Shown one piece after another: positions 54,711-63,700 of a stretch of DNA of 64,000 nt. The stretch comes from Oceanobacter sp. Lineage in GTDB: Bacteria > Pseudomonadota > Gammaproteobacteria > Pseudomonadales > Oceanobacteraceae. The stretch is from contig NVWL01000009.1 in NCBI GenBank assembly GCA_002733645.1, forward strand, positions 1 through 64,000. Direction: 5' to 3'. The position numbers and the translations under genes were made by a program. Below the pieces are notes generated by a model that worked only from the letters and a program-made list of their open reading frames with translations, was not told the DNA's origin and searched no databases. The first letter of the stretch is position 1. Each line of letters begins with the position of its first letter.

Positions 54711-55202
54711 GTGAGTATTGAACTTCCCCCTATCATCGACGTCGAAGCGTCCGGCTTTGGCCGAGGCAGCTATCCGATTGAAATCGGGTTTGCGCTCGAG
54801 GATCGGGAGGTGCACAGCTACTTAATAAAGCCACAGCCAAGCTGGACGCATTGGAGTGACGAAGCTCAGGCCATTCACGGCATCAGTCGTGAGCAATTGC
54901 AGTCAGATGGATTAAGCGTGCGTGATGTTGCGCTTCTCCTCAATGATCACCTATACAATAAAACGCTTTATTCAGATGCTTGGAGCTTTGATAGCTCGTG
55001 GATTGGCCGCTTGTTTGACGAGGCCGAGCTTGTACAGCGTTTTCGTATAGAAACCATCAATAAGCTGCTCGACTATGAACAGATGGAAAGCTGGCAGGGC
55101 ACCAAAGAAAGCCTCTGGGAAGAACTAGAGGTAAATCGACATCGTGCGGCGAATGATGTGAAAGTACTGCAAGAAACCTTTCGAAGAGTCACTGACCGTT
55201 AA
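54711..55202 (+). CDS. DEDDh-type 3'-5' exonuclease-like protein
   Basis: A 163-residue exonuclease of the DnaQ/RNase T superfamily. Acidic motifs are PPIIDVEASGFG (Asp-x-Glu), AIHGISREQL, SDAWSFDSSWIGRLFDEA (Asp) and HRAANDVKVLQ (His and Asp), a complete DEDDh set. It has no attached domain. The start codon is GTG 54711. The substrate (DNA or RNA) cannot be determined. Confidence 0.88.
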   Translation: MSIELPPIIDVEASGFGRGSYPIEIGFALEDREVHSYLIKPQPSWTHWSDEAQAIHGISREQLQSDGLSVRDVALLLNDHLYNKTLYSDAWSFDSSWIGRLFDEAELVQRFRIETINKLLDYEQMESWQGTKESLWEELEVNRHRAANDVKVLQETFRRVTDR

Positions 55203-55657
55203 GTTTGTACGACATATTGGCCCTTTAACAATGTATTAACTGATTTTGTGCCATACTTTTTCCTGATGAAATAGTAAAGTTGGTGGCGCAATATATCCCT
55301 TCTCTGTACTCAAATACTCCTAAGCCACTTCCTGTTTTTTTTATGAATATTCATCCAGAGTGTCCTTATTCGGGTTATATTCGGCCACGAATGGACATGC
55401 ATGATATTTATTTGGCGAATAAAAACACAAAATGTGTTGATTGGTGTCAAATGTCATCCTAACTTTTTGGTTGGATTTGACAATGTGGTAGACAAAAAGC
55501 GACATACTGTCTGTCGGTGGAAAGATTGGCTGTGTCCTTACCTGTCAAACTTCGATTTATTGAAAAATAAGTCAACTCTGAAACGTTAAATCAAATAGAC
55601 ACATGGTTCACTACTCTACGACTAAAACGTCAAAAATAATAAAACACGGAGATAACC
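55203..55657 (+). other. long non-coding leader region of the dioxygenase gene
   Basis: About 455 bp without a convincing gene, ahead of the large heme oxygenase. It contains the palindrome at 55445-55482 and a good ribosome site (ACACGGAGATAACC) before the ATG at 55658. The frames in it are short, A+T-rich and have no ribosome site. Confidence 0.6.
55445..55482. promoter_or_regulatory. palindromic operator candidate
   Basis: TGTCAAAT ... ATTTGACA with imperfect inner pairs (CCTAAC/GGTTGG) around TTTTT, total 38 bp, about 175 bp ahead of the gene at 55658. Symmetry and spacing suit a dimeric regulator or an RNA hairpin. The binding protein is unknown. Confidence 0.5.
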
Positions 55658-58420
55658 ATGAATAGTCTATGGGTAACTTGGCCTGCGCTTGTCAAATATG
55701 GCACGCTCGGCATAACAGCTGGTTTATTGACTCTCGCCGTAGAGCGTAACGAACTGTTTGAAAATAACCTGTTTGATTTTGAACGTTGGGATGAATACAA
55801 CGCTGAAATTAACTGTGATGAGAGAAGCTTAACGGCACGAACAGAAGACGGTTCGTGTAACAATATTGAAAACCCAGCTGAAGGGTCTGTAGACCGTCGC
55901 TTTGGTCGTAACGTTGAGCTGGATGTTGCTCAGGGTGAGACGGGTGATATGCTGCTGACGCCAAACCCTCGTGATATCAGTAACGCCATTATGGGGCGTG
56001 ATGAGTTTAAGCCAGCGCCGACGCTTAACTTTATTGCGGCGGCATGGATTCAGTTCATGACCCACGATTGGTTCAGCCATGGCCAAGGTTCAACCGATGA
56101 TTACATCGAGTTTGACTTACCTGCGAATGATCCAGATGCCCCAGGCACTATGTCTATTCGTCGTACGATTCCTGACCCTACACGTACTCAAGCTGAGGAC
56201 GATGCTGGTCTGCCGGATGCTTACCTAAATGAGAACACTCACTGGTGGGATGGTTCACAGATTTACGGTAGCGATCTTGCCACTTCTAACTCTATTCGTG
56301 AGTTCCAAGGCGGTCGTTTAACCGTGAACGCTGATGGTTCTTTGCCGACTGAATTTATGAGCGGTGTGCCAGTGACAGGCTTCAATGACAACTGGTGGTT
56401 AGGCCTTAGCATGCTGCACCAATTGTTCGTTAACGAGCACAATGCCATTGCTGACATGTTGGCAAGCAACTACCCAACTCAAGATGATCAGTGGTTATAC
56501 GACAAAGCTCGTCTGGTTAACGCCGCATTAATGGCTAAGATCCACACCGTTGAGTGGACACCTGCGATTATTGCCAACCCAATCACTGAGCGCGCTATGT
56601 ACGCGAACTGGTGGGGACTTGCCGGTAATACTGAAAATCGTGATAAGTACGCGGCTGAATTTGATGAGCTTGCGGCTGATTTGGCCCGTCGTGATTCTTG
56701 GACTCGTCGTATTCTTGGTTTTGATCCAAAAATGGAAGAAGCACTGGATAACGGTAAGGCACTAGAGTGGGCGCTTACTGGTTTAGCCGGTGCTCGTCAC
56801 TCTGATAATGCAGGTGTCCCGTTCACGCTGACAGAAGAGTTTGTTGCGGTATACCGTATGCACCCTTTACTACGTGATAACGTTGACGTTTACGATATCG
56901 GTTCTAACGTTGTGAGCGAGCAGATCCCTCTGAACGCAACGCGTGATGGCAATGCCGAGCAGATTCTTGATGATCAAGACGCTGATCGCCTGTGGTACTC
57001 ATTTGGTGTGACTCTGCCAGGTTCTTTGACGCTAGAAAACTACCCAGAATTTATGCGTAATATGCATATTCCTGGTCGTGGTACTGTCGATTTAGCAGCG
57101 ATTGACATCATTCGTGACCGTGAGCGTGGTGTACCACGTTACAACGAATTCCGTCGTCAAATTGGTCTAGAGCCAATTAATGATTTCACGGATTTAACTG
57201 AAGATGCTGACTTGGTTGCCGAGTTGCGCCGTCTATATAATAACGACGTTGAAATGATTGATGCTCTTGTTGGTCAGTTGGCTGAAACCGTTCGCCCTGA
57301 AGGCTTTGGTTTTGGTGAAACGGCATTCCAGATCTTTATCATGAACGCATCACGTCGCATCATCACTGACCGTTTCTACACTGAGTACTACACGCCAGAA
57401 GTGTACACTCAAGAAGGTTACGACTGGGTTGAAAACACCACTATGGTCGATATCCTGAAGCGTCAGTACCCATCATTAGATCTGTCTTTGGCAGGTGTTG
57501 ATAACGCATTTAAGCCTTGGGGTTTGAATATCCCGGCTGAATACGACAACTGGGGTGCCTGTTCTAAGCAGGATCTACTGTGGACCAACGGTGTATTGCG
57601 TACTGAATACGATGCCGGCGAATTACCAGCGATTCCTGAAGTGGATATTGGCGGCCTGATCAGCGGCGTTATTCGTGACAAAGTTGAATACGTTGGTGAC
57701 GTTGCTCCAGTCGGTCACGCCAAGCCTATCCACCCACATGGTGTAATGGCGAAGGTTGCCTTTAACTCAACCGGAAACCACCCATACACGGGTGTGTTCA
57801 AAGGTAATGAATGTGGTCTGTTACGTTTATCTGTAACGGGTGACCCTGCGGACCGTGGTTTTGCACCGGGCTTTGCATGGAAAACTCTGATTGATGGTAA
57901 GCCGTCTGAGAACATCTCAGCCTTGTACACTCTGTCTGGTCAGGATACTAACCATGACTTCTTCGCTAATGAAATGTCGAACTACGTTAGCTTAGAAAGT
58001 AACGCGACTTTGGGTTCAAGCTTGTTGTTCTCATTCGTTACAGCTAAGCCTAATCTGGTAATGGCTAACGCGATGGCAGCTACTGATTCAAGCGGTAATG
58101 AAGAAGCAAACGCTGTGTCTCCGACTCAGGTTTACTTTGTTCCTACGGCTGAAGTTCAGGGTCTTTTCGACACGGCAGAGCATGACTTCCGTGACGATCT
58201 AATGAGCTTGCCACAAGGCACTAAGTTGTACGATGTGTATGCAACCGATATGGAAATTAAATCTTCTATATGGTCGTCTAAACAAGCGCGTCTGCAAGCA
58301 GAACGTCGTGCGGATGCTGTTAAAGTCGGTGAGTTGGTTATGGACTCTAACTTTGCCGCGTCTCAGTTCGGTGACTCTGGTGTGTTCTTCAAGCACGAGC
58401 GTTACGAAGACGCTAACTAG
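55658..58420 (+). CDS. heme-dependent fatty-acid dioxygenase (alpha-DOX/COX-like) with catalase-like C-terminal domain
   Basis: A 920-residue protein. Residues about 70-645 form an animal-heme-peroxidase domain closest to plant alpha-dioxygenase: IAAAWIQFMTHDWFSHG with distal His136, WWDGSQIYG, LFVNEHNAIADML, MAKIHTVEWTPAI and ANWWGL, then VYRMHPLLRD with catalytic Tyr399 and proximal His402, the Tyr-x-x-His of COX and alpha-DOX. So it should insert oxygen into fatty acids rather than act as a plain peroxidase. Residues about 672-915 resemble a catalase-related domain (IHPHGVMAKVAF, HPYTGVFKG, GLLRLSVTGDP, NHDFFANEMSNYV); this second assignment is less sure. An N-terminal hydrophobic stretch (9-28) may anchor or export it. 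A terminator follows. Confidence 0.85.
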   Translation: MNSLWVTWPALVKYGTLGITAGLLTLAVERNELFENNLFDFERWDEYNAEINCDERSLTARTEDGSCNNIENPAEGSVDRRFGRNVELDVAQGETGDMLLTPNPRDISNAIMGRDEFKPAPTLNFIAAAWIQFMTHDWFSHGQGSTDDYIEFDLPANDPDAPGTMSIRRTIPDPTRTQAEDDAGLPDAYLNENTHWWDGSQIYGSDLATSNSIREFQGGRLTVNADGSLPTEFMSGVPVTGFNDNWWLGLSMLHQLFVNEHNAIADMLASNYPTQDDQWLYDKARLVNAALMAKIHTVEWTPAIIANPITERAMYANWWGLAGNTENRDKYAAEFDELAADLARRDSWTRRILGFDPKMEEALDNGKALEWALTGLAGARHSDNAGVPFTLTEEFVAVYRMHPLLRDNVDVYDIGSNVVSEQIPLNATRDGNAEQILDDQDADRLWYSFGVTLPGSLTLENYPEFMRNMHIPGRGTVDLAAIDIIRDRERGVPRYNEFRRQIGLEPINDFTDLTEDADLVAELRRLYNNDVEMIDALVGQLAETVRPEGFGFGETAFQIFIMNASRRIITDRFYTEYYTPEVYTQEGYDWVENTTMVDILKRQYPSLDLSLAGVDNAFKPWGLNIPAEYDNWGACSKQDLLWTNGVLRTEYDAGELPAIPEVDIGGLISGVIRDKVEYVGDVAPVGHAKPIHPHGVMAKVAFNSTGNHPYTGVFKGNECGLLRLSVTGDPADRGFAPGFAWKTLIDGKPSENISALYTLSGQDTNHDFFANEMSNYVSLESNATLGSSLLFSFVTAKPNLVMANAMAATDSSGNEEANAVSPTQVYFVPTAEVQGLFDTAEHDFRDDLMSLPQGTKLYDVYATDMEIKSSIWSSKQARLQAERRADAVKVGELVMDSNFAASQFGDSGVFFKHERYEDAN

Positions 58421-58462
58421 TTAGAATGTTAGTGAAATAAATCAGGAACGTATCTGATTTAG

Positions 58463-58492
58463 AAAAACCGGGCCTTTGCGCCCGGTTTTTTT
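58463..58492 (+). terminator. intrinsic terminator of the dioxygenase gene
   Basis: Strong hairpin AACCGGGC - CTTTGC - GCCCGGTT preceded by A and followed by a run of seven or more T, 43 nt after the stop codon at 58420. Confidence 0.95.
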
Positions 58493-58538
58493 GTGCATAA
58501 GGAAATGTCGGTTTGGTAGGAGTAGTTTCGGACTGTTC

Positions 58539-58594
58539 GGATAGGGCTGGGTGGATAGGGCCATACGAATAGGGCCATACGAATAGGGCCAAGC
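58539..58594. repeat. 14-bp tandem repeat, four units
   Basis: Four consecutive units of G(G/A)ATAGGGC followed by a variable tail: 58539, 58553, 58567 and 58581. The two middle units end CATAC. It sits between the terminator of the dioxygenase gene and the urea genes, in a stretch of about 330 bp with no gene. Confidence 0.85.
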
Positions 58595-58832
58595 ATTCAA
58601 ATAGATGTTTTATGATTTTTGTGCACAAATACAGTGCTGATGTTTTTAATTGGTGCGTGATAGAACTCAAAACCACTCTCTTCATCGCACAAAAATTCCC
58701 TTCCTAAAAATCGTAATTTTAAAAATTCTATATATAACAATAGGTTAGAACTTAATTTTATCTCGTTTATAAAAACTGGCACGGCTGTCGCTCTGTAACT
58801 TGTATACAAGGTTGAATTCAGTGGCGACATAT

Positions 58833-60686
58833 ATGACAACAGATACAAAAACAGCGACACCAAGCTTAGGCTGGAACATCAATGATTGGGCTGCGGCTTA
58901 CCGCAGCGGTGCGACACCTACCGAACTCCTGGAATCTCTGCGAGAAGCTATTGCAGGGCAAGAACTGGTGAGCGGGTCTCCAAAGTCAGGCAGTGCGTGG
59001 ATAACCCTCGCCAGCGAATCTCAGCTAGCCACGCAAATTGATTTTTTAACGTCGTTAAAAGCGGAAGCAGATACCGCAGGTAAAACACTGCCTTTATACG
59101 GCGTGCCATTTGCGGTGAAAGATAATATTGATGTTGCCACCTTCCCAACCACTGCAGCGTGCCCAGAGTACAGCTATGACCCGGTAGCGGACGCAACCGT
59201 TGTGCGTTTATTAAAAGAAGCCGGTGCGATTGTGATGGGTAAAACCAACCTTGATCAATTTGCGACGGGCTTAGTGGGTACGCGCTCGCCTTACGGTGCG
59301 GTACTTAATGCATTTAATGCTGAGTACATCAGTGGTGGCTCTAGTTCAGGTTCAGCCACCGCAGTAGCAACAGGGCAGGTGGCGTTTTCTTTAGGGACAG
59401 ATACCGCAGGGTCAGGTCGAGTGCCTGCGGGCTTTAATCATATTGTTGGATTAAAAGCGTCCGTCGGAGCGGTGAGTACCACCGGTGTTGTGCCTGCATG
59501 TCGCAGCTTGGATTGCGTTTCAATATTTGCGTTAAACAGCCGTGACACTGAAATTATTTTAGATGTTGCTGCGACTTACGACGAGCAAGACAGTTATTCT
59601 CGTTCACGTACCATGATTCCTAATCGCCGCCTGCGCACCTTAGCAATTCCAACAAATGCGCCTTGGTTTGGTGATGAAGTACAAGAAGCCGCCTTTGCCG
59701 CCGCGTGCGAAAGTGCTGTAGCAGCAGGATATGAACTTAAACCCCTCGATTTTACGCCACTGTTTGAACTCGCCAATTTGTTATACCAAGGCCCTTGGGT
59801 GGCTGAGCGTTTCGCCGCAGTCGGTGAATTTTTAAAACAAGATTTACCGGGTATTAATGATGTCGTTAAAAACATTGTAAATAGCGGTATCGAAGGTTCT
59901 GCGGTGGATGCTTTTAAAGCGGAATATCGTCGCAAAGAATTAGTGCGAAACATCGAAGGGATTTTTAAAGACGTCGATGCCTTGTTTGTACCTACCGCAC
60001 CACGCTTCCCAACCTTAGCGGATGTTGAAAGTGAACCCGTGACGGTCAACAGCCAGCTGGGTACCTACACCAACTTCGTCAACCTAGCGGATTTAACCGC
60101 CATCGCGTTGCCAGCCAAGGTGCGTACGGATGGGCTGCCATTTGGTGTGACGATCATTGCACCCGCATGGCAAGAGTTATCACTGACTAACTTTGCAGCT
60201 CAATGGCAAGCACACCTCAAGTTGCCAGAAGCTCCGATGGTGTTAGGCAATAAAAAAGATTCGTCAGTAGTCGTTGCTGTTGTGGGTGCTCACTTAACGG
60301 GAATGCCGTTGAATTTTCAGCTCACCAGTCGTAACGCTACTTTGCTTGAGCAAACCTTAACCGCGAAAAAATATCAGCTGTATGCGCTCGCGAACACGGT
60401 ACCGCCGAAGCCAGGTTTAGTACGCGTTAATGCCGAAAAACTCGAATCCGGTGACGAACAAGGCCATCAATTAATTGTTGAATTATGGCGTATTGATCAC
60501 GCGGGATTTGGTGCCTTTGTGGAAGAAATTCCTCAGCCTTTAGGGATAGGAACACTGGAACTGGAAGATGGCCGCTTAGTAAAAGGCTTTATTTGTGAAC
60601 CAGAAGCGGTCGGCACCGCTACCCATATCAGCGATTTTGGTGGCTGGCGCGCTTACATCAAACATCTTAAATCACAGCAAGCTTAA
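58833..60686 (+). CDS. atzF: allophanate hydrolase
   Basis: A 617-residue amidase-signature enzyme that splits allophanate to ammonia and CO2, the second step of the urea amidolyase route. The triad is Lys96 (PFAVKDN), cis-Ser171 (SGGSSSGSA) and Ser194 (TAGSGRVPA). After the amidase core (about 1-450) there is a C-terminal domain (about 470-617) typical of AtzF, with NTVPPKPGLVRV and GFICEPEAVGTATHISDFGG. ATG 58833 is the start; an earlier TTG lies at 58800. Urea carboxylase follows 29 nt later, so it is the first gene of a two-gene operon; this order is the reverse of many pseudomonads. Confidence 0.93.
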   Translation: MTTDTKTATPSLGWNINDWAAAYRSGATPTELLESLREAIAGQELVSGSPKSGSAWITLASESQLATQIDFLTSLKAEADTAGKTLPLYGVPFAVKDNIDVATFPTTAACPEYSYDPVADATVVRLLKEAGAIVMGKTNLDQFATGLVGTRSPYGAVLNAFNAEYISGGSSSGSATAVATGQVAFSLGTDTAGSGRVPAGFNHIVGLKASVGAVSTTGVVPACRSLDCVSIFALNSRDTEIILDVAATYDEQDSYSRSRTMIPNRRLRTLAIPTNAPWFGDEVQEAAFAAACESAVAAGYELKPLDFTPLFELANLLYQGPWVAERFAAVGEFLKQDLPGINDVVKNIVNSGIEGSAVDAFKAEYRRKELVRNIEGIFKDVDALFVPTAPRFPTLADVESEPVTVNSQLGTYTNFVNLADLTAIALPAKVRTDGLPFGVTIIAPAWQELSLTNFAAQWQAHLKLPEAPMVLGNKKDSSVVVAVVGAHLTGMPLNFQLTSRNATLLEQTLTAKKYQLYALANTVPPKPGLVRVNAEKLESGDEQGHQLIVELWRIDHAGFGAFVEEIPQPLGIGTLELEDGRLVKGFICEPEAVGTATHISDFGGWRAYIKHLKSQQA

Positions 60687-60715
60687 TTAACCACGGACAC
60701 GCTAGGAGACATCGA

Positions 60716-63700
60716 ATGTTTAACAAAGTATTGATCGCAAACCGTGGTGAAATTGCTGTTCGCAGTATTCGCACACTGAAAAAAATGGGCGTTACTGCCG
60801 TGGCTGTCTATGCCGAAGCTGACCGGAATAGTGCTCACGTGAGTGACGCCGATGAAGCCTATTCATTGGGTGAAGGCAACGTATCAGAAACTTATCTTCG
60901 TGGTGATTTAATCCTCGATATTTGTAAAAAATATAGCGTGGATGCCATTTTACCGGGTTACGGCTTCTTGAGTGAAAACGCTGATTTCTCAGAAAGCTGT
61001 GACGAAGCGGGAATCGTATTTTGTGGCCCAACGCCGACGCAAATGCGCGAGTTTGGTCTAAAGCATACGTCACGTGAGTTATGTGAAAAAGCCGGCGTCC
61101 CACTGACGCCGGGGACAGGTTTATTGGAAAGCATTGAAGAAGCAATCGCGGCCGCCAAGGAGATCGGTTACCCGATCATGCTGAAGTCAACCGCGGGTGG
61201 TGGTGGTATTGGTCTAACCCGTTGTGATGATGAAGCACAATTAATTAGCGTATTTGATAGCACCATTCGCTTGGGTGAAAATTATTTTAAAGATGGCGGC
61301 GTATTTATCGAACGCTTTATTGATAAAGCGCGCCATATTGAAGTGCAAATTTTTGGTGATGGCGAAGGTAATGTTGTTGCGTTAGGTGAGCGTGATTGTT
61401 CATTGCAACGCCGAAATCAAAAAGTGGTGGAAGAAACCCCAGCACCGAATCTACCAACGGCCACTCGCACTGCTTTATTGGAGTCAGCGATCAGTTTAGG
61501 TCGTTCGGTAAATTACCGAAATGCCGGCACGGTGGAATTTATTTATGACGGCGCTCGTGATGAGTTTTATTTTCTTGAGGTCAATAGTCGCTTACAGGTT
61601 GAGCACCCTATTACAGAAGAAGTGACGGGGCTTGATTTAGTTGAGTGGATGTTGAAGATTGCAGCAGGCTCACCGCCAGATTTTTCTGCGGTGCCAACAC
61701 CGCAAGACCCAATGCCAGAAGGCGCAGCCATTGAAGTCCGTATTTATGCGGAAGACCCACTTAAGAATTTCCAGCCATCACCGGGTGTATTAACGCTGGT
61801 TGATTTTCCTCAAACGGATGATGTTCGGGTAGATACTTGGGTGAGTACTGGCTCGGAAGTCAGTGCGTTATATGACCCTATGATTGCCAAGTTAATTGTT
61901 AAAGGTACGGATCGTAACGACGCCATCGCTAAAATACAGGCGGCATTAAATTCAACGGCCTTAGCAGGCATCTCAACCAATATCGATTACTTGCGTCAGG
62001 TGTGTGCGTGGGATCGTTTTATTACGGGGGATGTTGCTACACGTGCGTTGGAATCCTTCGAATTTGAACCGCACTGCGTTGAAATTGTGCAGCCGGGTAC
62101 CTACACAAGCATTCAAGATTATCCAGGCCGTAAAGGCTATTGGGATATTGGCGTGCCACCTTCAGGCCCCATGGATGATTACGCCTTCCGTTTAGCGAAT
62201 CGTATTGTGGGCAACCATGAAAAAGCCGCAGGAATAGAAGCCACCATTGTTGGCCCTGAAATTAAATTCCACCAAGATGCCGTTATCGCACTGACGGGCG
62301 CTCAAACTGATGCAACGCTAGCGGGCGAGTCAGTGGCCTTCTGGGAACCATTGACAGTCACCGCAGGGCAAACCCTAAAAATGGGCAAGGCAATAACAGG
62401 GTGTCGTACCTATCTGGCGATTCGTGGTGGCTTTGATGTGCCTGAGTATTTAGGCAGCCGTTCTACGTTTGCGTTAGGGCAATTTGGTGGTCATGCGGGT
62501 CGAACGTTGCGCGCATCGGATATGCTCGCGGTTTCACAGGATGAAGTGGCTGCGTGTACCACGCCAGCACCTGCCTATGACGCCCAGTCAGCACCTGAGG
62601 AATTAATTCCTGACTACCCGGTAAGTACAAGTACTTCAGAACCAGCAAATTGGGAAATCGGTATTCTTTATGGCCCACACGGTGCGCCAGATTTCTTTAC
62701 CCAAGAATCCATCGATGAGTTTTTAAGTACGGATTGGGAAGTTCACTACAACTCAAACCGTTTGGGTATTCGCTTAAACGGCCCTAAGCCTTCGTTCGCT
62801 CGTAAAGACGGTGGTGAAGCCGGCTTGCACCCATCGAATATTCACGATACCGAATACGCGATAGGCTCGATTAACTTTACCGGTGATATGCCCGTTATCC
62901 TGACCCACGATGGCCCGAGTTTGGGTGGTTTTGTGTGTCCTGTGACCATTGCTCAAAGTGAGTTATGGAAAGTCGGGCAAGTGAAGCCGGGCGATACGAT
63001 TCGTTTTGTACCTATGACTTTCGACAAAGCACTGGCTCAAGAAAATGCCATTGATAAAGCCATTACGGAGATGTCGTCACTTATTGTTGACGATACCTTT
63101 ACCGCACCAGAATTATTACCAACAGACACTGCATCGGCGACTATTTTGGCTCAGTTACCGGCAACAGACACTACCCCTGAAGTGGCATATCGTCAGGCGG
63201 GTGATAAGTACATCTTGATTGAATATGGCCCAGTGATACTGGATTTACGTTTCCGCTTCCGTATTTACGCCTTAATGGAAGAGCTGACCAAACGCAATAT
63301 TAATGGTCTGGAAGAGCAAGCGCCGGGTGTACGCTCACTACAAATTCGTTATGACAGCCGCGTAATTACACAAAGTGAATTAATGGCTCAGTTATTAGAC
63401 GCAGAAGCTAGCTTGCCGGATATTGAATCCATCGTATTAAAAACGCGTGTTGTGCATTTACCCATGGCCTTTGAAGATAGCGCCACATTAGATGCGGTGG
63501 ATAAATACAAACAATCAGTGCAAGAAAAAGCGCCTTGGCTACCAAATAACGTCGATTTTATTCAGCGTATTAATGGGCTAGAAACCCGTGAAGAGGTAAA
63601 AGATATTATCTTTGAAACCAGCTATATGGTGCTGGGCTTAGGGGATGTTTACCTGGGTGCGCCGTGTGCCGTACCAGTTGATCCTCGTCATCGTTTAATG

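Noticed and set aside
55280-55589. Two overlapping frames of about 60 residues ahead of the dioxygenase gene
   Set aside because: No ribosome site, odd amino-acid composition and a palindrome inside; more likely regulatory DNA.
58494-58832. Possible guanidine-I (ykkC) riboswitch ahead of the urea genes
   Set aside because: The conserved ykkC core segments were not found; the region holds only a 14-bp tandem repeat and A+T-rich sequence.
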